Shown here piece after piece: positions 1 through 6,738 of a DNA stretch of 18,373 bases. Origin of the DNA: Thermoplasmatota archaeon (lineage in GTDB: Archaea > Thermoplasmatota > Thermoplasmata > GCA-020350865 > JAUVCJ01). Numbering within the stretch: the stretch's first letter is position 1; the number at the start of each line of letters is the position of its first letter. A program made the translations under genes and the position numbers. The DNA lies in assembly GCA_030595765.1 (NCBI GenBank), contig JAUVCJ010000020.1, positions 1 to 18,373 on the forward strand. The letters are read 5' to 3'. The notes beneath the pieces were generated by a model, which did not search any database, was not told the origin of the DNA, and saw nothing but the letters and a program-made list of their open reading frames with translations.

Positions 1-3000
1 GCGCTTGACCTTGCGAGCAACGTATTCGGCGTTCACTCCATCGAGGTTCTGGTCCACCTCATCAAGCATGTAGAACGGAGAGGGGTCGTGCTCCTGTATG
101 GCAAAGATGAAGGCCATTGAGACCAAGCTCCTTTCTCCACCAGATAGAGCATCCAGCCTCAGCACCTTCTTGCCTCTGGGTTGAGCCTTGATGATCAAAC
201 CACCTTCGAAGGGGTTATCTGGATTCTCCAGCAACAACTCTGCCTTGCCGCCTTCAGAAAGCTCAGCAAATGTTCTTCCGAAATTGATATTAACTGCATC
301 CAGCACCTTTAGCAATCCCTTTGTCTTTGCCTCAACAAGCTCCTTGACCAGTTTTACCAGGCCCTTTCGCTCCTCTGTAATTCTGACCCTCTCGGCACTG
401 AGCTCGCCCACCCTCTCCTCCTTGATGCCGTACTCGTCGATGGAGCGCATGTTAACAGGCTCCAGTTCTCGCATTTCCTTTTCGGAGTTGGCGCTAAGAG
501 CCTTGAGCTCTCCGATAGTTGGCAGCACCTCGTCAGGGCCAGGCTCGTAATCCTCAACCTCACTGCCCAGTTCCAGAGCCTTTTCCCTGGCTGCTGTCAG
601 TTTCGTTTTCAGGCCCACCAGGAGGTCCTTGTTAGTCTCGAACCGGGTCCTGAGGCTTTCAGCCTGGTTCTCCCTCTCCACCTTGAGCCTGTATGTCTCG
701 TCTCTTAGGGTGTGTATCTTTTTAAGCTCTGAATTGAACCCTTCCTCAAGTTTGTGCAGGCCTCTGAGCTCTACATCCAGCTTGGTTTGCTCCTGGGTCT
801 TATCCTCTACCCGCTTATGGGCGGCCTCGACCACTCCGTTCAGGGCCTCCATCCTCTGTATGAACTCATCCAATCGCTCCTGCATGAGCCTGGCCTTCTC
901 GTTAAAGGTCTGAGTTTCCCCATTCTTCTGGGTGGCAGTGGTTGTCAGATGATGGGATGCCTCCTGCATCGCCCTTACCTGCTCCTGAAGCTCCTGGGGG
1001 GTCACTTTCATAAGCCTTTCCCTGAGCTTGTCACGCTCTGCTTCCAAACTGGCCATGCCCTCTTGCATTACTTGGATGGTCTTGCCTGTGCGGACATCCT
1101 TTTCCTTTGTCTCGACAAGCAACCCATTGTGCTCATCTATCTCCGAGGTTATGCTTTCGGTCTTCTGGGAATACTCCTTTTTCTTTACTTCTAGAGCCTT
1201 GATCTTGAGGGAGGCCTCACCATCAGTTCCACCTCTATCCCTGAGTTTTGAAAGCAGGGAGACTATCTCTCCCTTGAGGACCTTAAGCTCCTCGTTTATG
1301 TGATCAGCAGATATGGTTGCGGCTCTAAGCTCTCTTCCCACATCATCGAGCTTTTTCTCCCTGGCTGCACCGAACTTCAACCGGCTCTTGCTCATTGAAC
1401 CGCCTATCATTGCTCCACTTGCCTCTACCAAATCGCCTTCGATGGTAACAAGCCTTACCCCACCCATCAGTTTACGGGCCTGGGCAAGGTTCTTCACAAC
1501 AACAGTGTCCTTCAGCACATACCAGAATGCAGCCCTGTACTCGGTCTTGAACTTGATCAGCTCGATTGCAAAGCCCAGGGTATCAGACCCGCGAATAGCC
1601 ATCAGAGCCCTGCCTGACGGACGTCCGGCGCTCATCTTGCTTAGAGGCAGGAACGTTGCCCTGCCTGCATTGCGCTTCTTCAAGAAACTGATAGCATCTG
1701 CAGCACACTCATCATCGTCAACCACAATGGACATGAGCCTGTTTCCAGCAGCGGTCTGGACTGCGTTCTCATACTTGGAACTGACCTGGGCCAGCTCGGC
1801 TATTGTCCCGTGGATGCCTCTAAGCTCGCCTAGGTCCCTGGCTTCAAGTATCTCCTTAACAGCCCTGCCATAGTTGTTATTGACAAAATCAGCGGCTTCT
1901 GCTTCAGCCTTCAATCGGTTATAATCCCTGGTAAGGCGCTTGAGAGCAGACTCCACCTCTTCAGACTGCTTGTATAGCTCGCTTTCCTGGGTACGCTTGC
2001 TATCGAACTCCTCCTGAAGCCCTGCCAGGTCATCACCACTTGCCTTGGCATTCTTACGCAATTCCTTAAGTTCAAATTCTGAGTCTTTTATCTCAAACTC
2101 ATATATGCGCCTTGACTCCTCAAGGTCAGCAATGACCACCGTCAGACGTTCGATCTTTTCCTGTAGCCTCTCCTTCTCCAGCTCGAAACTATGGGTTTTT
2201 TCTCGGGCATCGTCAATATCCTTGTTCTTATGAATTATCTTCTTCTGGATGTCGTTTATGGCCTCATTAGACCTGCCAGCCTCATCCTGGACCTTTCCAA
2301 GACCTTCCTGGGCATCTTTGAGCTCCACAAGGATCTTCTCGTGCTCTACCCTGCACTCTTCAGCTTCTATCTTGATAGCCGCAAGGTTCTTTTCGAGTTT
2401 GATCCTTTCTGAGCCGGTCTCGCGCAACTCGTTCTTTCCAGATGATATGGCATCCCTTGAGGTCTCTATCGCATCCTTTGCCCTGGATACCTCGATCCTC
2501 AGGTGGTCTATCTTTGCCTTGAGCTCACCAGCCTCCTCGCCGCCCTTGCTGCTCATCTGGATCTCAAGCTCCAGCAGTTTCTCCGAAAGTGCAGTGATCT
2601 CGTTTGAATATGCCTCGCTCTTGAGGGTGATATCGCCTTGCTTGCCCTGAACATCCTCCATCTGGGCAGCTACGGAGGATATCTCAGCCTCCATGGAATT
2701 GTGAAGCTTGAATGCTGTTTGCTTCCTTGCAAGGTCCAACCTTTCCTGGAGATGCTTGTACTTGAGAGCTGCATCCCTCTCCTCTTCAAGCTGGCCAAGC
2801 TGGCTACCAAGCTCGTTGTGTATCAGCTCGATCTTATCGATGTTCTGCTCGCAAACAGCCCTCTGCTCATTTGCTTTCTCGATGTCTGCATCGTAATGTG
2901 TGATTCCAGCAATTCCCTCCAGAATACGCCGCCTATCAACATTGCCCATGGTGACGATGCGGTTTACATCGCCCTGTTGCACCAGATTATATCCTTCAGC

Positions 3001-3420
3001 GCTGATGTGAGCATGAGAAAGCAACTTGTCAAATTCTCCAAGGCTGGAGCGCTCTTCGTTGACGAAAAAACTGGAATTATACTTTGTATTGTCAGATGCT
3101 GATCTTCGGACCAGGCGCTTGAGCCTAACTTCATTGCAGTCCAGCGGAATTACCCTATCGGTGTTGTCAAAAAATAGCTCTACTGAGCAGAAGCTAGCAG
3201 CTCGCTTTGTCTGACCCCCATGATAGATAAGGTCTGTCAGTTTCTGGGCGCGTATGTACTTGGAGCTCTTTGGGCCAAGAACAAAAAGTATGGCGTCACC
3301 GATATTGGATTTCCCTGACCCATTGGGTCCTGTTATTGCCGTGAAGCCCTTCTCGAAGGGTATGACGGTCTTTCCACCAAATGACTTGAAGTTCTCCATT
3401 TCAACGGCTCGAAGATGCAT
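1..3420 (-). CDS. smc: Chromosome segregation protein SMC (C-terminus cut by window edge)
   Basis: SMC is the ATPase of archaeal condensin-like complexes; it acts with ScpA/ScpB kleisin partners in chromosome compaction and segregation. The reading frame is open for exactly 1140 codons from ATG at 3420 to the window edge. The N-terminus begins MHLRAVEMENFKSFGGKT, the typical SMC opening. Walker A GPNGSGKSN is at residues 31-39. A long charged coiled coil runs from about residue 170 to 500, then a hinge at about 510-675 ending in the glycine-rich GAMIGGS (669-675), then the returning coil. The ABC signature LSGGER is at 1092-1097, and Walker B with D-loop FYMLDEVD at 1116-1123. Only some 30-50 C-terminal residues should be missing. 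The start is supported by GGAGG eight bases upstream. ScpA/ScpB would be expected beyond the left edge, which cannot be seen. It has no nearby promoter as good as the one at 3664-3680, so it may be read through the leader described separately. Confidence 0.97.
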   Translation of the reverse strand, partial: MHLRAVEMENFKSFGGKTVIPFEKGFTAITGPNGSGKSNIGDAILFVLGPKSSKYIRAQKLTDLIYHGGQTKRAASFCSVELFFDNTDRVIPLDCNEVRLKRLVRRSASDNTKYNSSFFVNEERSSLGEFDKLLSHAHISAEGYNLVQQGDVNRIVTMGNVDRRRILEGIAGITHYDADIEKANEQRAVCEQNIDKIELIHNELGSQLGQLEEERDAALKYKHLQERLDLARKQTAFKLHNSMEAEISSVAAQMEDVQGKQGDITLKSEAYSNEITALSEKLLELEIQMSSKGGEEAGELKAKIDHLRIEVSRAKDAIETSRDAISSGKNELRETGSERIKLEKNLAAIKIEAEECRVEHEKILVELKDAQEGLGKVQDEAGRSNEAINDIQKKIIHKNKDIDDAREKTHSFELEKERLQEKIERLTVVIADLEESRRIYEFEIKDSEFELKELRKNAKASGDDLAGLQEEFDSKRTQESELYKQSEEVESALKRLTRDYNRLKAEAEAADFVNNNYGRAVKEILEARDLGELRGIHGTIAELAQVSSKYENAVQTAAGNRLMSIVVDDDECAADAISFLKKRNAGRATFLPLSKMSAGRPSGRALMAIRGSDTLGFAIELIKFKTEYRAAFWYVLKDTVVVKNLAQARKLMGGVRLVTIEGDLVEASGAMIGGSMSKSRLKFGAAREKKLDDVGRELRAATISADHINEELKVLKGEIVSLLSKLRDRGGTDGEASLKIKALEVKKKEYSQKTESITSEIDEHNGLLVETKEKDVRTGKTIQVMQEGMASLEAERDKLRERLMKVTPQELQEQVRAMQEASHHLTTTATQKNGETQTFNEKARLMQERLDEFIQRMEALNGVVEAAHKRVEDKTQEQTKLDVELRGLHKLEEGFNSELKKIHTLRDETYRLKVERENQAESLRTRFETNKDLLVGLKTKLTAAREKALELGSEVEDYEPGPDEVLPTIGELKALSANSEKEMRELEPVNMRSIDEYGIKEERVGELSAERVRITEERKGLVKLVKELVEAKTKGLLKVLDAVNINFGRTFAELSEGGKAELLLENPDNPFEGGLIIKAQPRGKKVLRLDALSGGERSLVSMAFIFAIQEHDPSPFYMLDEVDQNLDGVNAEYVARKVKR

Positions 3421-3427
3421 GCTTTTA

Positions 3428-3432
3428 GCCTC
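3428..3432 (-). promoter_or_regulatory. Ribosome binding site of smc
   Basis: On the minus strand GGAGG lies about eight bases before the ATG at 3420, a strong Shine-Dalgarno match that fixes the smc start. Confidence 0.75.
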
Positions 3433-3477
3433 CTGTTAATTTTCTATACCATGTGTGATTTGGACCTATCAAGAACC

Positions 3478-3519
3478 AAAAAAAAGGGGTTGGCTGCCCA
3501 GGGGGGGATCTGGGCAGCC
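3478..3519 (-). terminator. Hairpin plus U8, intrinsic-terminator-like, upstream of smc
   Basis: A perfect 10-bp inverted repeat (GGCTGCCCAG / CTGGGCAGCC, 3492-3501 and 3510-3519) encloses an 8-base loop. Read on the minus strand it is followed by AACCCC and a run of eight T (3478-3485). Archaeal termination depends mainly on the U-tract, but this has the full bacterial-like form. It sits between the promoter at 3664-3680 and the smc start at 3420. It therefore either ends a separate small RNA or could attenuate read-through into smc. C/G homopolymer runs flank the stem on both sides. Confidence 0.65.
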
Positions 3520-3650
3520 GGGGGGGGAGAGAGGAGATGAGTGATTAGACCTTTCGGCCAGGAAGAACCGCCGCTACAACCCCGGTGCATCCCATCCTTC
3601 TGGCTCTAGTCCGCTTCTACTGTGACATCCGACGTCAGTCGGACAATACC
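3490..3650 (-). ncRNA. Candidate small RNA or structured 5' leader of smc
   Basis: A convincing archaeal promoter is followed by about 160 transcribed bases ending in a hairpin and U8. The interval can fold: TCCGAC/GTCGGA (3628-3643 region) forms a short hairpin; GCCAG near 3605 pairs with CTGGC near 3560, enclosing a smaller ACCG/CGGT stem. I do not recognise it as SRP RNA, RNase P RNA, a tRNA or a known riboswitch. The segment GGGGTTG (minus strand, 3583-3577) is complementary over 7 bases to CAACCCC just before the U-tract (3492-3486). An alternative fold touching the terminator is therefore possible. It also contains the 16-codon ORF listed separately. Whether this is an independent RNA or a leader is undecided from sequence. 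Confidence 0.4.
3545..3595 (-). CDS. Possible 16-residue leader peptide
   Basis: ATG at 3595 opens a 16-codon frame, MGCTGVVAAVLPGRKV, ending at TAA (3547-3545). An in-frame TAG lies a few codons upstream, so the ORF cannot be longer. The purine-rich AGAAGG touches the ATG, which is too close for a normal Shine-Dalgarno. It lies entirely between the promoter and the terminator hairpin, the usual place for a leader peptide. Its codons 4-7 overlap GGGGTTG, which can pair with the base of the terminator. Translation is not shown by anything else in the sequence; chance occurrence is quite possible. Confidence 0.22.
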   Translation of the reverse strand: MGCTGVVAAVLPGRKV

Positions 3651-3663
3651 CCTAATATCGTCA

Positions 3664-3680
3664 TACCATATATAGTTTTT
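3664..3680 (-). promoter_or_regulatory. Archaeal promoter (BRE + TATA) reading toward smc
   Basis: The minus strand reads GGGAAAAACTATATATGG: an A-rich BRE followed by a TATA box with its centre near 3671. Transcription would start about 26 bases on, near 3645, giving a transcript that runs through the small ORF and hairpin toward smc. Confidence 0.6.
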
Positions 3681-3940
3681 CCCTATTCACTACTATTTTT
3701 TCCAGTTGTTATGGTAATTCTCCGACAAATGTATGACGAGTAACAATAAGGAAGACCTGGCATATAAATATTTTGCATCTTGGAGGCATTCACAGCAATG
3801 CTCTTTAGACGTTAAAGGCCACCAGGCATACGAAAGTCCGACGAAGCGCGCTCAAACACTAGTTTTGAGCACATTAGATAGAATGCACTGCAAGAATGTT
3901 ACCATAATCTGACACAGGAATTCAAGGGATGGTAAGGGTG
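3681..3940. other. Gene-free stretch with a plus-strand TATA-like site and a hairpin
   Basis: No convincing coding frame. The plus strand has a TATA-like CATATAAATATTTT around 3760-3773. About 80 bases downstream is a 7-bp inverted repeat GCTCAAA/TTTGAGC at 3850-3870 with a 7-base loop. A short plus-strand RNA is conceivable, but no U-tract follows the hairpin and I do not recognise the sequence. Confidence 0.25.
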
Positions 3941-4289
3941 TCAGCTTGAAAGCCTTAGCGCAAGTTCAAAGGTGAGCCACAGGCCTCCAAGCTCATGCGC
4001 CTCCAGGTCTGTCCCATAGGCCAATTCAGGCGACAGGTATACCATCTTTGTTTCTCCAGAGGTCAGACCAAGTCGGCCTGGTTTTTCCATTCCCAAAAGC
4101 CCCATAAAAGCCAGAGATATAACCCATCTGCTCTGCCAGACCGACTGCGTACTCTCCTGCAGTTGCTGGAAGTGTTCCAGAATCCAGAACTTGCCCCATC
4201 ATCGGTCAGGGTGCAATCCACCATTACCCTGTCTCCAGTGGTTGTAACAGCGCCATCGATGCTCTGGATGTCCAAGGAAACATCTGTCC
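3941..4289 (-). pseudogene. Frameshifted remnant of an FKBP-type peptidyl-prolyl isomerase
   Basis: Three minus-strand frames join into one FKBP-like protein. The first frame (from about 4284) gives DVSLDIQSIDGAVTTTGDRV followed by MVDCTLTDDG, matching the 'GD.V.VDYTLTLEDG' opening of FKBPs. The second gives AGEYAVGLAEQMGYISGFYG, the 'VIPGFEEAL' region. The third gives LLGMEK, then GETKMVYLSPELAYGTD and HELGGLWLTFELALRL before TGA at 3943-3941. These match the family pattern 'LLGM..GE.K.V.IPPELAYG...HPLGGKTL.F...'. A net one-base shift is needed near 4150-4170 and again near the GGGG/TTTT runs around 4090-4110. No start is visible: the first frame runs back into the PPOX gene. Assembly indels at homopolymers are an alternative to real decay. 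Confidence 0.6.
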
Positions 4290-4291
4290 AG

Positions 4292-4723
4292 CTACAGTTT
4301 GTATCTCTTGGCCAGCGCCGCTCCCGGCTTGAGATACTCTACCCAATCGAACTCTAGCTCAAGAAGGGTGTAACGAGGGTCCATCGGGGTCTCCCAGTAT
4401 TGGGTGAAGTATGGGCAGCGCTCTGCTACACTGGCTTTCGAATCCAATTCGCTGATTATCTTTGCTGTGCCGCTTGCCCGGATGTACCCGTTTGCTTCCT
4501 CCTTGCTTATGGGGTAACATATCTCAATTTGAGGGCAACCCCGGATGTGTTTGACCTTGGCATCATCCGAGCCTGTCAGTATCCAGAACTTAGAGTCAAG
4601 ATATCCCATGGTTACTGGCCGGACCCTGGGGCATCCATCATCATTGGTTGCCAGGTAAAGGATCAGATATTCCTTCGCCATTGCTTTTATCTCTTTTTTT
4701 ACATCTTCTGGAAGCAGTTCCAT
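4292..4723 (-). CDS. Pyridoxamine 5'-phosphate oxidase-like FMN-binding split-barrel protein
   Basis: The 143-residue product has the length and layout of the small PPOX-type flavin-binding split barrels, which bind FMN or F420 and act as small oxidoreductases. The opening KEYLILYLATNDDGCPRVRPVTMGYLD matches the family's 'LATV..DG.P..RPV' strand pair. It is followed by WILTGSDDAKVKHIRGCPQIEICY, the 'TG..S.K...I..NP.V.l.f' pattern, then YIRASGTAKII and a C-terminal LLELEFDWVEYLKPG strand. The ATG at 4723 has AGGTGA seven bases upstream. A TATA-like TTTATTAT at 4756-4763 would start the transcript just ahead of that site. The substrate and cofactor (FMN or F420) cannot be told from sequence. 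It is followed almost immediately by the FKBP remnant. Confidence 0.88.
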   Translation of the reverse strand: MELLPEDVKKEIKAMAKEYLILYLATNDDGCPRVRPVTMGYLDSKFWILTGSDDAKVKHIRGCPQIEICYPISKEEANGYIRASGTAKIISELDSKASVAERCPYFTQYWETPMDPRYTLLELEFDWVEYLKPGAALAKRYKL

Positions 4724-4755
4724 GGTTCGCTCACCTAGATGTAGATACGATTTGC

Positions 4756-4763
4756 ATAATAAA
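4756..4763 (-). promoter_or_regulatory. TATA box of the PPOX-like gene
   Basis: Minus strand TTTATTAT, centre near 4760, places the start site about 24-26 bases downstream, just in front of the AGGTGA ribosome site at 4731-4736. Confidence 0.45.
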
Positions 4764-4834
4764 GACTTTACTCTTAAGGGCTAATTTTTAACGTATATCC
4801 AAAAATGCTCTTTAATGATTGGAAAAAGGCACTC

Positions 4835-4895
4835 TTAAAGAATAAGAAGAAAATCTATTAATTAACAAAATAGAGAACAAAAGAGACGAGGAGAC
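4835..4895 (-). terminator. T-rich tract after the cyclophilin gene
   Basis: Downstream of the cyclophilin stop, the minus strand becomes pyrimidine-rich with repeated T clusters (CTCTTTTGTTCTC, ATTTTG, ATTTTC). This is the usual form of archaeal oligo-U terminators; no hairpin is needed or seen. Confidence 0.35.
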
Positions 4896-4947
4896 GAGAC
4901 TTCAACGTTTTGATATCAGGCGCCAGTCACAACTCATATCTAATGCC

Positions 4948-5751
4948 TTATTGCTCGGTATCTTCAGCCACACTGGCAAGTTTGCGTTTCCTGAGGAACA
5001 AGACCATCCCGATACCAACGAACATAAGTCCTACGAGCAGAAAAAGTGTGATGTCTCCTCCTTCACCCATGCCGGCTGCTGCTGATAGGTTACCCTCTCC
5101 AACATCGGTAGTGGCATTGGGATGCTGGATGGTTATGCTGGTCACCACCACATCTTCCTTTGGAGTTCCAAGGTTCTGCCAGAGCGTCGGAATCACAATG
5201 CCGGGCCTTGAGTTCTCGCCATATACAGGGGTCTTGGCAATCGCCTGCACCACATCCAGCCCCTCTATAACAACACCAAATGCGGCATATCCAGCACTCC
5301 CGTCTGGGGACGCATCAAGGCCATGTTGGGCTCCATCGCAGATATAGAACTGATCCGAGGCTGAATCCGGGTCGTCACTCCTTGCCATGCCAACAGCCCC
5401 GTCGATGTGGGTGGCATTGGGATGATATTCAAGCTCTATCGAGCTGGAGCCGCCGCCATCGCCGGTCTGTATCACAAAATCGTCAATAATTCTGTGGAAG
5501 AGGACACCATCGTAATGACCTTCCTCAGCCAGCGTGATGAAGTTGCTGGTGGTTATCGGGGTCCAGTTGAGATAAAGGATGAACACAATGGTGCCAAAGC
5601 CCTCGACCTCCATTGTCGCCGTGGTGTTGTCAAGACCCTCAGAGGGGACATATACAGGCTCCTTTTGAGCCGAGCCAGATGAAAATAATGGGAAGCTCAA
5701 TGCTACAGTGACCAGCATGAGAGACAGTATGATGGACTCCAGACGCTTCAA
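4948..5751 (-). CDS. Exported, membrane-anchored cyclophilin-type peptidyl-prolyl isomerase
   Basis: The enzyme would catalyse cis-trans isomerisation at proline on the outer face of the membrane. The 267-residue protein starts with a signal sequence (KR, then a hydrophobic stretch ending ...FSSGSAQ, about residues 1-29). It continues with a cyclophilin domain to about residue 215: GTIVFILYLNWTPITTSNF, then FHRIIDDFVIQTGDGGG with the active-site R, F and Q, then DQFYICDG and YAAFGVVIEGLDVVQAI. A transmembrane helix (about 233-255, FLLVGLMFVGIGMVLFL) follows with a cytoplasmic RKRK stop, so the domain is tethered outside. The loop with the canonical LDG..H..FG is altered (LDASPDGSAGYAAFG), as in many bacterial/archaeal small cyclophilins. 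The start is TTG at 5751 without a clear ribosome site; an in-frame TGA lies just upstream. A later ATG (residue 12) would spoil the signal peptide. Confidence 0.9.
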   Translation of the reverse strand: MKRLESIILSLMLVTVALSFPLFSSGSAQKEPVYVPSEGLDNTTATMEVEGFGTIVFILYLNWTPITTSNFITLAEEGHYDGVLFHRIIDDFVIQTGDGGGSSSIELEYHPNATHIDGAVGMARSDDPDSASDQFYICDGAQHGLDASPDGSAGYAAFGVVIEGLDVVQAIAKTPVYGENSRPGIVIPTLWQNLGTPKEDVVVTSITIQHPNATTDVGEGNLSAAAGMGEGGDITLFLLVGLMFVGIGMVLFLRKRKLASVAEDTEQ

Positions 5752-5822
5752 TGAGATACCCGTTCATCAATATCAGCTATGGGTCTAAAAGAGTTTTGGA
5801 CATGGACAAGGCCTCTTCATGC

Positions 5823-5918
5823 AACAGATCATACAACCAATCAGCAAACCGATCAGCAAACAAACCATCCACCTTACCATCCACCCAACCAGCAAATTAC
5901 CATCCATTAACCACCCAA
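5823..5918 (+). repeat. Degenerate 12-bp tandem repeat, C/A-rich
   Basis: Eight consecutive 12-bp units can be lined up, for example AACCAATCAGCA, AACCGATCAGCA, AACAAACCATCC, ACCTTACCATCC. Two halves recur: a unit end of ATCAGCA or CCATCC. The tract lies between the divergent cyclophilin and membrane-protein genes. It stays open in the frame of the downstream gene from an ATG at 5819, where it would encode tetrapeptide-periodic residues (PISK, PISK, QTIH, LTIH). It may thus be either intergenic or an N-terminal extension. Confidence 0.55.
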
Positions 5919-5953
5919 AAACCTCATACACTCCTGGCGTATTCCCAAGGCCA

Positions 5954-6727
5954 ATGATCGAAGACTTGTTCGGTTCCTTTGTTCAATTTGGCCTGCTGGG
6001 TCTCTTTTTCATATTCTTTATTGATTCGTTGATCTTTCCCACCGTGCCAGAGTTGTTCGCTGTCTATTACTTTCTCCAGTGCCATACAAACGAACCTCCA
6101 CTGAACGACCCGGTGCTCTGGTCCATACTCCTGCTTCTCACCATGATCATTGCCGAGATTGCCGTAATAATGATTTATTATGCCCTTGCAAAGAGAGCCT
6201 ATAAAGATGGAGTTCCCAAGGGAAAGGTCACAACATGGCTAATCACCACCATGCAAAAGTACACAAATCTACTGTTCGTCCATGACGAACGCACCATCCT
6301 ATTGAACTGTGTGGCTCCTGTCCTTCCGTTCGAAGGCGCATTCATAGTAGTTAACAACTGGAGTTTGCGCCTCGGCATTATCTATAAGGTGATCGGTGGA
6401 ACCACAAAGTACGCATTACTGTTTCTAATGGCCCATATCACCCAGGAAATTTTTGTGGCCGACCTAGCACTTGCAAACCGTGTCACAATGGCGATGGCTA
6501 TCCTGGTAGTTGTTGTATCCGTGCTCCTATCTATGCTTATCAAGAAGAAGAACAAGAAATTGGTCGCTAGAAAAAAATCTAGGAGCAGGGGAAAAAGAGC
6601 TCCGAAAGGCAAAGTAGAGAGCAAAGCCGAAAGGGTGATGGATGATGAGGAAGTGAATTTTGGGAAAGAGGAGGGTGAGTTAGAGGATGATGCTGAGGTG
6701 CAGCCAAAGCCGACCGAGGAGGTCTAA
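5954..6727 (+). CDS. Polytopic membrane protein, possibly VTT/DedA-like, with charged tail
   Basis: A 257-residue protein with about five hydrophobic segments: residues 8-27, 52-77, 108-127, 136-155 and 164-186. A long soluble tail follows, first strongly basic (KKKNKK, RKKSRSRGKR), then strongly acidic (DDEEVNFGKEEGELEDD). The stretch FIDSLIFPTVPELF near the first helix recalls the 'ES..P..PSE' re-entrant loop of VTT/DedA proteins, as does PVLPFEGAF later. The match is partial, so the family is tentative. The chosen ATG begins directly before the first membrane segment. The frame is also open from ATG 5819, which would add 45 residues made mostly of the 12-bp repeat. The stop codon lies inside the ribosome-site spacer of the next glycosyltransferase gene, so the three plus-strand genes form an operon. 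A role in glycan or lipid export is an inference from context only. Confidence 0.75.
   Translation: MIEDLFGSFVQFGLLGLFFIFFIDSLIFPTVPELFAVYYFLQCHTNEPPLNDPVLWSILLLLTMIIAEIAVIMIYYALAKRAYKDGVPKGKVTTWLITTMQKYTNLLFVHDERTILLNCVAPVLPFEGAFIVVNNWSLRLGIIYKVIGGTTKYALLFLMAHITQEIFVADLALANRVTMAMAILVVVVSVLLSMLIKKKNKKLVARKKSRSRGKRAPKGKVESKAERVMDDEEVNFGKEEGELEDDAEVQPKPTEEV
6718..6723 (+). promoter_or_regulatory. Ribosome binding site that may select a CTG start
   Basis: GGAGGT at 6718-6723 is followed after six bases by CTG (6730), in frame with the glycosyltransferase. The first conventional start, TTG at 6739, is fifteen bases away, long for this strong site. Confidence 0.5.
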
Positions 6728-6738
6728 ACCTGCGGGTC

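Noticed and set aside
188..3439. Many plus-strand open frames of 60-186 codons opposite smc
   Set aside because: They lie opposite a frame open for 1140 codons with full SMC motifs; they are Ser/Leu-rich mirror translations without ribosome sites or family resemblance.
3490..3650. SRP RNA, RNase P RNA or known riboswitch
   Set aside because: Too short for archaeal SRP or RNase P RNA and none of their conserved blocks, such as the GGAAGG-type SRP tetraloop context or GAGGAAAGTC, were found.
3995..4357. Plus-strand 120-codon ORF
   Set aside because: Overlaps the FKBP-like remnant and the end of the PPOX gene on the other strand; the product resembles no family and no ribosome site precedes it.
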